Below are positions 24,615-33,626 of a stretch of DNA of 64,000 nucleotides, in pieces. Source of the stretch: Bin5 sp965242905 (GTDB lineage Bacteria; Chloroflexota; Anaerolineae; Caldilineales; Caldilineaceae); assembly GCA_965242905.1 (NCBI GenBank), contig CBDETM010000002.1, positions 2,790,001 to 2,854,000 of the forward strand. The letters are read 5' to 3'. Both the position numbers and the translations under genes were made by a program. The stretch's first letter is position 1. Every line of letters starts with the position of its first letter. The notes beneath the pieces are model-generated. The model searched no databases and had not been told where the DNA came from. It saw only the letters and a list, made by a program, of their open reading frames with translations.

Positions 24615-27350
24615 TCACCAGCCCAAGGGCCCACACCGCGTATGACAACTAACCTCGGTTTGAACATCTATCGGTACAAGAAGCTGGCCGTCCTCAAAAT
24701 GGTCGTGCCCGGTATCGTCAGGATGAAATGGAAGTCTCTCCCCGCTCTCAATACTATAAAGCCCCACGCGCAGAAGATAACGCCCCGGGCCCAAATCAGC
24801 GGGCAGCTCGAGTTTGCGGCGGTCGATATACAGGCTGTCCGGCTTCCACACGCTTGTCGGCTCAAGTCCGGCAAGCGCAGGACCATCGAACTGGGCTACC
24901 AACTCTCCCCGAGAGTCCGTAAGATGGATGTAGGTAACCCAATCTCTTTCGACGCCTCGGCCGGTCTCCCAGAACAGGCGGAAAGTGCGGCCCGCGGGCC
25001 CGTCAAACAGATCATAGCCCTGTAACCGCAGTCCGTCGTCCGTACCCCCTTCCGCAACCGTCGACGGACGCACTCTCTGATACAGGCCCGGACGTAATGG
25101 CGCTACCGACATCTCCCGCAGATGCATGAGTCCGTCCATCGAGCCCGGAACATGAAATCTCCCTCCCGTAGAAGAGGAAAGCCCCGCAACAAGCGTGTAG
25201 GTGACAGGTGGTATGTCGACGGGAAGGGTAAGCCGCATCGTCTCAATGTAGTAACTCTCTGGATCCCAGACAGTGGCCGGAGGGCGAATCGCCCCCTCAT
25301 TTTCGGTCGCCCAGGACTGCTGCAGGGAGGGCGTGTACAGGTGAAGAAGTGTTCGCACATCTTCGTCCAACTGATCCTGGGCCTGCCAGAAAAAACGGAC
25401 AGATACCGTGTCTCCAGGCTTTGGATTCGAACCGCTGAGAAGCTTCCAACCGAGCAGTGTCACCTGTCCGGTTTCTGAGGCCCCGAGTGCTTTCGGCTGG
25501 CCTTCCACCCCAAAGGGCACTTCACCTGGAGACGAGTGCCATAAAAATGGACCTCCTACAGTCCAGCCCAGCAAGTAGCGAACCATGAAGAAGGTCAGAA
25601 CGCATCCCGCCATTACAGGGACGAATCGAGAACTGCTCGGCGTCTCAGCGCGCCCCGCGCCCCATTTGCCGCTCTCCCCCCTCCGCCTGCGCACCACAAA
25701 AAACAGGAACCCAACCAGGGCGGCCAGCAGACCGAACATGCTCATAAACTCTCCTCGCCGTTCCCACACAGTTCCTTCCCAACGTATGACCAGGGGCCGT
25801 TCCGGGTCCCGCAGCCCGCTCACCTCCGTCCAGCCGCCGGGCCCCGGCGTCAGCGCGGCACTCGGCTCCGCGCTCCACCCGGGATGATAGTGCAATCGCA
25901 GCAAGGATTCCGCCTGCCCCGACAGGTCCGCAACTGCTCGGTGCGGCGAGAGCCACGTAAGTTTCACCGCCCGCGGCGCCACTCTCTCCTTTTTCACGTA
26001 ACCCAGGTCCGCACCTTTAACCAGGAACTCCTTGCTTGCGGCAAAGCCCCAAAGCCCGTAGGTTCTCTCGTAAACTAAGGATTCTTCAACGCTCAGCGTT
26101 TCTACAAGCCTGTAGCTGGAAATCGAGATCAGCCTCGGAAACAGATAGGGAAAAACGACCAGAATCGAACCAAACAGCAAAACAAGAGTCGGAACCCACC
26201 GTCGTCTTTCAGACCAGGCGTCAATCGCCGCGCAGCCCGCTGCCACCGACCCCAGGGTCGCGAAGGGCACCAGCCGAAACGGAAACTGCACAAATTCAAG
26301 CCCGGGAACTGCGTGCCATACCGGCTCTGACACTGGCAGCGTCAGAGTCAGCATCGCCAGGGCAAACAGCCCGCCCCCAAAGCCCCAGACCCGCAGTTCC
26401 CGACGCACCGCAAAGAGCGCACTCAGCAGGCCGGCAACCACGGCCAATATCTGTGGCCACCCAAATGTAGATGAAGGCAACGTCAGTGGATTGCCCGCGC
26501 TGCTGTCCAGAAAGACCGGCTCCAGATGTAACAACTCCCGCAAACTGAGAAAGTGATTGCCTACGGAAAAGTAACCGCTCCGGGCATCATCTATCTGTAC
26601 AAAAGACAAATCTGCTACCGCCGGCAGCCAAAAAACTGCCGACAAGGCCGCCGCCGTAAGAGCTGCCAGAGCGCATCGCATCAGACTGTCATGCCGCCCG
26701 TAAAGAATGGCCAGCATCAGCCAGTAGATCACAAGGACGAACGCCCCCACTATCGTCGTTATGTTGTGGCTGAACACCAGTGCCGTCAGTGAACATACCG
26801 CAAACAGCCAGTTCCAGGGAGTTCCCTTTGAGTGAAGGGCGTCTACTGCCCACAGACAGACCGGCAAAACAAGTATGCCCAGCATCTGTGGATAGTCCCC
26901 GAAATAGTAAATCCCGCGCAGCAAAAACTTGGGCTGCGCCAGATAGAGCACCGCCCCGACAAGACTGGCCTCCACCGAAAACGTTCGGTGCAGCCACCCG
27001 TAGGTGCAGATTCCAGACAAAACAAAAGCCGCCGTGAATACCAACTTCACCGACGCGTCCAAACGAAATCCAATCAGATGGGCCGCGGCAACCAGCCAGT
27101 GGAAACCCGGGCTGTAATGGTGGAAAACAGGCGCGCCAAGCTCCTGATACGCAATCGGAAGCCACCGCGGCCAGAATACGCCCTGCTCAAAAGACCGCGC
27201 CACGGCCGCCGCACGGTGCATATGCAGGAGCATATCGTTGTGTATTCCGGGAAGTCCCTGTTCGTCCCAGAGCGGGCTTACCAGGAGCGCAGCGAGTAGT
27301 AAGAGAAAACAGCCAATGCCAAACTTATGTCTGATAAACGTCGGGGCCAT
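24615..27350 (-). CDS. large multi-pass membrane protein, PTPS_related/GT-C-like
   Basis: An approximately 911-residue protein. The first 420 residues contain about ten to twelve hydrophobic segments. IHNDMLLHMHRAAAVARSF follows the first span, with the acidic loop typical of GT-C glycosyltransferases and PF10131-like proteins. PRWLPIAYQELGAPVFHHYS is the next conserved-looking loop. A further span lies at about 548-570 (MFGLLAALVGFLFFVVRR) and another at about 595. The last 320 residues form extracellular beta-rich repeats (SGSNPKPGDTVSVRFFWQA, TFRLFWETGRGVERDWV). It may move or modify envelope sugars. An in-frame TTG at 27362 is an alternative start; ATG 27350 is preferred. Confidence 0.7.
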   Translation of the reverse strand: MAPTFIRHKFGIGCFLLLLAALLVSPLWDEQGLPGIHNDMLLHMHRAAAVARSFEQGVFWPRWLPIAYQELGAPVFHHYSPGFHWLVAAAHLIGFRLDASVKLVFTAAFVLSGICTYGWLHRTFSVEASLVGAVLYLAQPKFLLRGIYYFGDYPQMLGILVLPVCLWAVDALHSKGTPWNWLFAVCSLTALVFSHNITTIVGAFVLVIYWLMLAILYGRHDSLMRCALAALTAAALSAVFWLPAVADLSFVQIDDARSGYFSVGNHFLSLRELLHLEPVFLDSSAGNPLTLPSSTFGWPQILAVVAGLLSALFAVRRELRVWGFGGGLFALAMLTLTLPVSEPVWHAVPGLEFVQFPFRLVPFATLGSVAAGCAAIDAWSERRRWVPTLVLLFGSILVVFPYLFPRLISISSYRLVETLSVEESLVYERTYGLWGFAASKEFLVKGADLGYVKKERVAPRAVKLTWLSPHRAVADLSGQAESLLRLHYHPGWSAEPSAALTPGPGGWTEVSGLRDPERPLVIRWEGTVWERRGEFMSMFGLLAALVGFLFFVVRRRRGESGKWGAGRAETPSSSRFVPVMAGCVLTFFMVRYLLGWTVGGPFLWHSSPGEVPFGVEGQPKALGASETGQVTLLGWKLLSGSNPKPGDTVSVRFFWQAQDQLDEDVRTLLHLYTPSLQQSWATENEGAIRPPATVWDPESYYIETMRLTLPVDIPPVTYTLVAGLSSSTGGRFHVPGSMDGLMHLREMSVAPLRPGLYQRVRPSTVAEGGTDDGLRLQGYDLFDGPAGRTFRLFWETGRGVERDWVTYIHLTDSRGELVAQFDGPALAGLEPTSVWKPDSLYIDRRKLELPADLGPGRYLLRVGLYSIESGERLPFHPDDTGHDHFEDGQLLVPIDVQTEVSCHTRCGPLGW

Positions 27351-27592
27351 TGGGTGGGTCAAAAGGGCGCTGAAGATGACATCAATCGCATTGAGGTACT
27401 TTCTGCGTGCAGTAGACCTTTAGCAACGAATCGCGCAGTAGACGTGCACGCCGTCCAGCCCGGCGCAGACTCTTGCCTCCGCCTCTTCCGAAGCCATGAG
27501 TAGACACACATCAGCTCTATTCTCGATACAGTGGCTTAGAAGCTGCCATAGACGAAAAACGCGACTACCCAGCCATCTCTAACGCCTCGTCG

Positions 27593-27956
27593 CCCCTAAC
27601 CACTGACCACTGCTCTTCTGGGCGGTCGGGCCTATTCGGCCCTCCCTTGTGCGGGGGCTCCGCCCCCGCAACGCCCCCTCTCCTAAAACCCCCCGCCGCA
27701 GCGAGTGTGTGGCAATATGACCTTGACGACCCGCTGCGACCGGGCTTCCACCCCCCCACCCGCGTCCTGGCAGATTCCAAATATGTGCCAGCGCAGGCAA
27801 GACAGGCGGGCAACTCCCATATATGCCCAACGTTCACCGCTATGACCATCGCGAACCCGCTACAGTAATACTGACGGTACATTCCCCCAGACAGACTGCA
27901 CACAGTACACACACAGAACATGGCTCAGTAGTTACCTGAAAACTAAAAACTCAAAA
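27593..27956 (+). repeat. interspersed element, copy 2 (about 365 bp)
   Basis: The element starts with heptamers (units such as CCACTGA, 27593-27613), then has the double GC hairpin at 27620-27678. A conserved middle with ATGCCCAACGTTCACCGCTA and ACGGTACATTCCCCCAGACA follows. It ends in a second heptamer tract at 27936-27956 with units such as CTGAAAA and CTAAAAA. It matches 34916-35285 over its whole length with substitutions and small indels. It has no coding signal. Its right tract reaches past the stop codon of the minus-strand gene that follows. Confidence 0.82.
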
Positions 27957-30657
27957 AAGAAACCACCGCCGCCTCACCCGCCGTCAGCTCAACCTCCGCG
28001 CTGATCGCCAGTTCCGGGCAGTGGACCAGGTACGCGCCCGGCGGAAACGGCCCGAACTCGGCGCGGTAAGCCGCCTCGGCCTCCCCGGCCCCGCTCGCGT
28101 CCAGCTCTTCCATGCTGGCGTCAGCGTCCGTCACGATGATCGTTAAATCAGCCTGACCCGTCCACTGCACACGGATCATGCCGGGTGTAGCCACGGCCGT
28201 CTGAATGCGCGTCTGCCGGCTCCACCCTCTCTCCGTCTGCCACAACTGGATGCTGAGTCGGTCACCCGCGTCCAGGTGAACCCCCCAGCTGCCGAAACCC
28301 TCAGCATAGAGGTCGTAATCGCCGGCTGGCAGGCTGTCAAATGTAAACTCGCCCGACGGTTCCACATGCGTCACGTATCGCTGCCCCTGCGCGTCAACCA
28401 GCGCCATCTGTCGTGCAGCCCGCGTCTCTCCCGCCGGCTGTGTCAATCGCGCCGGTGCAGCCGCCGCAACGGGCTGCGTCTGCCCGTGCAGCGACGCAGG
28501 GTCCGGCCGCGCCGGCAGCGCATCCTCCGGCAGCAGCAGCAGATCGCAACCGACCTGGTTGCGCCCATCCAGATCAATCGGCAACGGCCAGTTGAGCAGC
28601 CGCCTTCCTTTCACATCCACATAGTATCTGCCCGCCGCCAGACCGCTGAAGACATATTCCCCCGCCTCGTCCGCCTCGGCAAGACGCTCACCGGGGCCCT
28701 CCCCTGGCTCCTCCGCTCGCAGCCGCACCGTGCAGCCCGCCCCGCCTTCCACCCTACCGCTGATCGCCGACGCCTGCGCCGCGGCTCTCTTGTCATCGTA
28801 GGAATAGACATAGAGCACACGCGTCGCCATCCCCTGATCAATCGGGACTTGGCACTGCAGTGGCGCCGGCCCGCTGTTCGGCAGACCCAGGGCCTCCAGC
28901 AGGTAGCTGTCGGCCGCCAGCGGCCCCACCACGCAAGAAGCCGTCAGTTCCTGGCTGCGACGCGCCAACGGCACCACCCGGCTCTTCCCCTCGCTGTCGC
29001 TGACGCGCAGGGCCAGCGCGCCGGGATCGTCGTTCGGCAAAAGCTCCACACCGAAAGACAGCATGCGCCCCCGCTCCACAGCCCGCTGATCAATCTCGAA
29101 ACCCCAGCCGTAAGCCGCCGCGTCGCAGACTGCCTCCTGCGCCGGCCCAATATCGATCGCCTCCACACGGCTGCCCGCAGGGGCGGTCACCTCCAGGCTG
29201 TACCGCCCCGCCGGCAGATTCACGAAACGGTAGACGCCGCTTGTCCTGGCGATCGTTTCGTAAGCGAACCCGTCGCTGTGCGTCAGCCGGACCTGCGCGC
29301 CGGCCCCGCCCCGTACCTTCCCGCTCAGCACACCATCCCCCGTTGGCCGCAACCCGTAGCGCCAACCGGGAACGGGGGCCGGGGGCCGGCTCTCTTCTCG
29401 CCCTGCCCGCGCCCTCGGCCGTTTGGGCTCCGCCTTCAGCAGGGAAACGATCGGCAACGTCGACCAGCCGAACGTCTCCGCCACGGGAACCGGCCCCGTC
29501 GGCAGCGATGCCAGTTCTTTCTCCTCCCCCCTCTCTTCCTGCCCTCCCGCAAGGTGCAGCGAGCTATACCATGTGTTTCCCTCTTCTACCGACCCTGATC
29601 CCTGCAGCGCCCCGTGCGCCAGCAACCAGAAGGCCGTGCAGAAATAATAGTCCGGCGCCGGCGGCGTGTGGCGGCTCGTCCCCATCATCGCCCTACAGAT
29701 CTCCAGCGTCTGCGTCGCATGCAGCGTCGGCGTCGTCGCCGGGAAGCGCGGGTCCGCGCTCTCATTGATCAAATAGCCGCTGGCCGTCGAAAGGATCGGC
29801 AGACTGCGGCCTGTCAAACGCACCACCTCATCGTTCAAGCGTTCAAACGCCCGCCAGTATACGCCTTGCCTCGACGCCCGATCTTCCATCGGCACCGCGG
29901 CCGCCTCCTCCCTCCAGCTGTCAGGAGCGTCGTCATCAGGCCCATCTGGCTGCTCTCCACGATCCGCCGGCCGGCGGCCCCCGTCGTTGACCCCGCCCAG
30001 CGGCCGGCCCTGCCACGCCTCCGCGGCCAGGGCTGCGTAGAACTCTCGCCCGGTCCGCGCGCCCCCGCTATGGGCCGCGTCACCCGGATAGTACGGCGGA
30101 CGGTTGCTCGAATAGTTGTGGATCGCCAGCCAGATCGGCTCCTCGAACAGCGCTTCGCCCCCCACGCGCGCGATCTCCTCCGCCAACCGCCAATCCCCCT
30201 CCGGCGTCAGCGCCGGGACCGCCGGCAGCCCGCCCCGCTCCAGGATCGCCTCCATATTCGCCGCCGCCGCCCGCGCCGTCACCGCCAGCGCATCCTCCGG
30301 CAGCCTCTCCCGCCCCCAGAAGGCGGCCCCGTCCGGCTCGCTATCTAGCTCGAAGTAGCGCACCCCGGCCTCGACCAGCCTTTCCACGTCCGCCAATTCC
30401 GCGGTCGAAAGCCGGCCCGGTCCCGCCCCCTCCCGCACAATCTGAACGACCGGCATGATCTGCGCAGCCAGCAGTGCCCGCGACAGGTCCAGCGCACCGC
30501 GCTGGTCCGCAATCTTGACCCACTTAACGCCCAACTCCATCAGTTCCCGCAGCCAGAACGTCTCCACCATCTCCGGAGTCGCCGCGCTCACGCCGGCGCA
30601 CCAGTGGATGCCGATACCTGTATCATCTGCAGGGCGGGGATACTCGTGCAACGCCAT
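27943..30657 (-). CDS. large multidomain protein: glycosidase-like barrel plus Ig-like repeats
   Basis: A 904-residue protein. The first 420 residues look like a GH-A-type TIM barrel (VKWVKIADQRG, PVVQIVREG, YFELDSEPD, WLAIHNYSSN); the Glu in FELDSEPD is a candidate acid. The rest has at least three carboxypeptidase-regulatory-like or SdrD-B-like repeats, each ending in a pattern like YRFVNLPAGRYSLEV, YVFSGLAAGRYYVDV or FTFDSLPAGDYDLYA. These are usually surface-exposed, yet no signal peptide is seen at ATG 30655-30657. Two inserts (HLAGGQEERGEEKELA and RPRARAGREESRPPAP) come from heptamer-rich DNA. The stop codon lies in a heptamer tract. The function is unproven. Confidence 0.7.
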   Translation of the reverse strand: MALHEYPRPADDTGIGIHWCAGVSAATPEMVETFWLRELMELGVKWVKIADQRGALDLSRALLAAQIMPVVQIVREGAGPGRLSTAELADVERLVEAGVRYFELDSEPDGAAFWGRERLPEDALAVTARAAAANMEAILERGGLPAVPALTPEGDWRLAEEIARVGGEALFEEPIWLAIHNYSSNRPPYYPGDAAHSGGARTGREFYAALAAEAWQGRPLGGVNDGGRRPADRGEQPDGPDDDAPDSWREEAAAVPMEDRASRQGVYWRAFERLNDEVVRLTGRSLPILSTASGYLINESADPRFPATTPTLHATQTLEICRAMMGTSRHTPPAPDYYFCTAFWLLAHGALQGSGSVEEGNTWYSSLHLAGGQEERGEEKELASLPTGPVPVAETFGWSTLPIVSLLKAEPKRPRARAGREESRPPAPVPGWRYGLRPTGDGVLSGKVRGGAGAQVRLTHSDGFAYETIARTSGVYRFVNLPAGRYSLEVTAPAGSRVEAIDIGPAQEAVCDAAAYGWGFEIDQRAVERGRMLSFGVELLPNDDPGALALRVSDSEGKSRVVPLARRSQELTASCVVGPLAADSYLLEALGLPNSGPAPLQCQVPIDQGMATRVLYVYSYDDKRAAAQASAISGRVEGGAGCTVRLRAEEPGEGPGERLAEADEAGEYVFSGLAAGRYYVDVKGRRLLNWPLPIDLDGRNQVGCDLLLLPEDALPARPDPASLHGQTQPVAAAAPARLTQPAGETRAARQMALVDAQGQRYVTHVEPSGEFTFDSLPAGDYDLYAEGFGSWGVHLDAGDRLSIQLWQTERGWSRQTRIQTAVATPGMIRVQWTGQADLTIIVTDADASMEELDASGAGEAEAAYRAEFGPFPPGAYLVHCPELAISAEVELTAGEAAVVSFLSF
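29515..29549. repeat. in-frame heptamer tract in the 904-codon gene
   Basis: Five 7-bp units in register, pyrimidine-rich on the plus strand (for example TCCTCCC and CCCTCTC). They encode the EERGEEKE stretch of the insert. Confidence 0.55.
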
Positions 30658-31051
30658 AAGCGGTCATTATACAGCCGTTCAAAGCCCATGACTAGCGTTC
30701 GCCCCATTCAACCGCGAGCCGCCGCCGACCTTCTCCGCTGCGTTTGCACCTGACGGCGTATTGTCTTTCTGCTCTAAAGTGCTGTAAACTAAGCCCGAAT
30801 TCTGTCCGATCCGGCGATTCGGATGCAACGCTTTTCTGTCAAGTCCCGTGTGAACCGCATAATACGTCGCCAAAATCGACGACTTTGGAGCCTGGCGTAC
30901 ACGCAATGCGCGTACCATGCGTCATAATCGAGTAATCTGCCCGCTTCGCATCCCACACGGACAGCGTGCATGGTCGCAGGGCGCCCTGCAGCCGCCAAGA
31001 CCCTCCGGCCCCGGATCGCTCGCCATGAACCACTGACAAGAGGAAAACTCC
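30658..31051. other. divergent intergenic region before the MoxR gene
   Basis: A 394-bp region between two diverging genes. It should contain both promoters. No clear -35 and -10 pair was fixed, and no gene is supported. Confidence 0.5.
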
Positions 31052-32005
31052 ATGCAAGAAGTGCAAGACGTCGCCAATCGCATCATTGCCAACGTCGAGC
31101 AGGTTATCATTGGCAAGGATCGCGAAGTCCGCATGACCGTGGTCGCCTTGCTATGCGAGGGTCACCTGCTCATCGAAGATGTGCCCGGCGTTGGCAAAAC
31201 AATGCTGGCGCGCGCCATCGCCCGCACCGTCGGCAGCACCTATCGCCGCATTCAGTTTACGCCCGATATGCTGCCCAGCGATGTCACCGGCGTTAGCGTC
31301 TTCAACCAGAAAAACCTCGAATTCGAATTCCGGCCCGGGCCGATTATGGCCCAGATCGTTCTGTCCGACGAGATCAACCGCGCCACCCCCAAAACACAGT
31401 CCGCGCTTCTCGAAGCGATGGAAGAGCGCCAGGTCACCGTCGACGGCACAACCTATGACATGGCCCGCCCGTTTCTGGTGCTCGCCACCCAGAATCCTAT
31501 CGAATATGAGGGCACCTTCCCCCTTCCCGAGGCCCAGGTAGACCGCTTCCTCATGCGCATCCGCCTCGGCTACCCTTTGAAGGCGCACGAGGTCAATATC
31601 CTCGGCCTGCAGGCCTTGACGCATCCAATCGATAATCTTGAAAGAACCGTCTCTGTCGAAGAGCTCTCAAAGGCCCAGGAGGCCGTGCGCGACATGTATG
31701 TCGACGACAGCGTCAAGGAATATATCGTCGATCTTGTCGCCACAACCCGCGATCATCCCGACGTCTACCTCGGCGCCAGCCCTCGCGGCAGCCTGGCCCT
31801 CTTCCGCGCCGCCCGCGCCTGGGCCGCAATCGATGGACGCGAATATGTGCTGCCCGACGATGTCAAACTCCTGGCCGAGTCGACACTTGCCCACCGGCTT
31901 ATCGTCAGCCCCTCCGCCCGCATCAAGAATGTGGATGCTGCCCAGGTGATTGAAGACGCGCTCGCCCATACACCCGTGCCCGGCAGCCGCGTAAGAGCCG
32001 CCTGA
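31052..32005 (+). CDS. MoxR-family AAA+ ATPase
   Basis: A 317-residue chaperone-like ATPase. Walker A is GVGKTMLARAIA (about residue 48), Walker B is IVLSDEINRATPKTQSALLE (about 107), and sensor and lid features follow, with VTVDGTTYDMARPFLVLATQ and FPLPEAQVDRF. The family works on protein complexes, often with a VWA or DUF58 partner that matures an enzyme or the cell envelope. The start ATG follows GAGGAAA. A DUF58 gene lies 127 bp downstream on the same strand, the usual pairing. A heptamer tract fills part of that gap. Confidence 0.93.
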   Translation: MQEVQDVANRIIANVEQVIIGKDREVRMTVVALLCEGHLLIEDVPGVGKTMLARAIARTVGSTYRRIQFTPDMLPSDVTGVSVFNQKNLEFEFRPGPIMAQIVLSDEINRATPKTQSALLEAMEERQVTVDGTTYDMARPFLVLATQNPIEYEGTFPLPEAQVDRFLMRIRLGYPLKAHEVNILGLQALTHPIDNLERTVSVEELSKAQEAVRDMYVDDSVKEYIVDLVATTRDHPDVYLGASPRGSLALFRAARAWAAIDGREYVLPDDVKLLAESTLAHRLIVSPSARIKNVDAAQVIEDALAHTPVPGSRVRAA

Positions 32006-32095
32006 ACGCCGCCTGCCTTGGTTTTCCTGTTTTCAGTCCATACCCTTCGATTCAGGGTCAACGCACCGCGACAACGGGCGCAATGACACTTGCAA

Positions 32096-32123
32096 CTAAA
32101 AACTAGAAACTGAAAACCAAAAA
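32096..32123. repeat. heptamer tract in the moxR-DUF58 gap
   Basis: Four 7-bp units in exact register, such as CTAAAAA and CTGAAAA, ending ten bases before the DUF58 start codon. No Shine-Dalgarno site is visible in front of that start. Confidence 0.75.
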
Positions 32124-32132
32124 CTGCCGTCC

Positions 32133-33434
32133 ATGTCAACACGCCTCCTTTTCCTTCTCGCCGCTCTCGTCGCCGCCTGGGGCTTTGCCCTCAACAGTGG
32201 GCGCCCCCTCGCTTTCAACCTCGCCTATCTCCTGAGCGGCATCCTCGCACTCAGCTATTTCTGGTCCTGGACCAGCACGCGCGCTATCCATATCAATCGG
32301 AGTACACGTGCCCGCCGCAGCCAGGTCGGCCAGCACTTCGAAGAAAGCTTCGAAGTGCGCAACCACGGACGGATCCCCAAACTGTGGCTCGAAGTGCGGG
32401 ACTTCTCCACCGTCCCCTTCCATGGCGCCAGTCGCGTCGTCAGCCACCTCCAGGGCCGCGCCCACCATCGCTGGCAGGTGCGGACATACTGCCAGCAGCG
32501 CGGCTATTATCGCCTCGGCCCCATGCGTCTCCTTAGCGGTGACCCCCTGGGCCTCTTCTCCATCGACCAGACGCTGAGCCAGACCAGCGACCTCATCGTC
32601 TATCCGGCCACCGTCACCCTATCCGCCTTCCAGCCGCCCGCCGCCGATCTGGCCGGCGGCGAAGCGCTGAACCGCCGCGCCCAATACATCACCACCAACG
32701 TCTCCGGCATCCGCGAATACGCCCCCGGCGACAGCTTCAACCGCATCCACTGGCTGTCGACCGCCCGCACCGGGCGCCTCATGACCAGAGAGTTCGAACT
32801 GGACCCCTCAGCCGACATCTGGCTCTTCCTCGATCTCCACAGCCGCACCGCCCACAGCCTCCCGTGGCGGCTGACGCCCCCGGAAGCCGGCGTCTTCGGC
32901 CTCAGCGGCCGCAGACGAGACGATGCTCTGCAGCTGGCCCCCAGCACACTTGAGTACGCCGTTACCGCCGCCGCCAGCATCGCCCGCTACTTCCTGCTGC
33001 GCAACCGCGCCGTTGGCCTCATCTGGCACGGCAGCCAGCGCTACCTCTTGCAGATCGATCGCGGCGAGCGCCAGATGCGTAAAATGCTGGAAGCCCTCGC
33101 AGTCGTCTCCGCCGAGGGCAGCATTACCTTCGACCAGCTCATCGTCACCGAGGGCGTGCGCCTCAATCGCAACGATATGATCCTGGCCATCACCTCAGAC
33201 CCCGACCCCGCCTGGGTGCGGGCCCTGCGCGAAATCCGCCGCCGCGGCGTCCACAGCGTCGCCGTTGTCATCGACGGCTCCACCTTCGGCGGCCAGGAGT
33301 CCTACGCGGAGCTGACCCACGAACTCGCCCTCTCCAACATCCCGACCTATCAGGTCCAGCGCGGTGACGACATCGGGGCTGTCCTAGGCCGCCCCAACAA
33401 CGGCGACCAGCGCCCAGAAATCGCCAGCCTCTAG
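32133..33434 (+). CDS. DUF58 domain protein
   Basis: A 433-residue partner of MoxR ATPases. Two hydrophobic stretches near the N-terminus (LLFLLAALVAAWGFALNSG and AFNLAYLLSGILALSYFW) give one or two spans. A beta-rich domain follows, then the DUF58 core with GDSFNRIHWLSTARTGRLM and DIWLFLDLHSRTAH, whose Asp-x-His region resembles a degenerate VWA site. The length is usual. The start ATG 32133 lacks a clear ribosome-binding site because A-rich heptamer repeats occupy that stretch. It is likely co-transcribed with the ATPase and probably acts with it at the membrane. The client is unknown. Confidence 0.9.
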   Translation: MSTRLLFLLAALVAAWGFALNSGRPLAFNLAYLLSGILALSYFWSWTSTRAIHINRSTRARRSQVGQHFEESFEVRNHGRIPKLWLEVRDFSTVPFHGASRVVSHLQGRAHHRWQVRTYCQQRGYYRLGPMRLLSGDPLGLFSIDQTLSQTSDLIVYPATVTLSAFQPPAADLAGGEALNRRAQYITTNVSGIREYAPGDSFNRIHWLSTARTGRLMTREFELDPSADIWLFLDLHSRTAHSLPWRLTPPEAGVFGLSGRRRDDALQLAPSTLEYAVTAAASIARYFLLRNRAVGLIWHGSQRYLLQIDRGERQMRKMLEALAVVSAEGSITFDQLIVTEGVRLNRNDMILAITSDPDPAWVRALREIRRRGVHSVAVVIDGSTFGGQESYAELTHELALSNIPTYQVQRGDDIGAVLGRPNNGDQRPEIASL

Positions 33435-33590
33435 GGTAGAATCAGCCCACCCCGCGCCCGCCTCTCCCTTCCCCCAACCACAGTCCACACCACCACCCAC
33501 ACAAGGCCCTCTCGCCGGCATTCTGTGGATCAAAAAGAGCCGCTCTTCGCGGCCCTTCGTGAATCAAACCGCCGCGCATCAGCGGGGTTA

Positions 33591-33618
33591 CCAAAAACCA
33601 AAAACTGAAAACTAAAAA
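33591..33618. repeat. heptamer tract downstream of the LacI-type gene
   Basis: Four 7-bp units in register, such as CCAAAAA (twice) and CTGAAAA, next to the stop codon of the minus-strand regulator at 33627. Confidence 0.75.
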
Positions 33619-33626
33619 CCGCAGTT

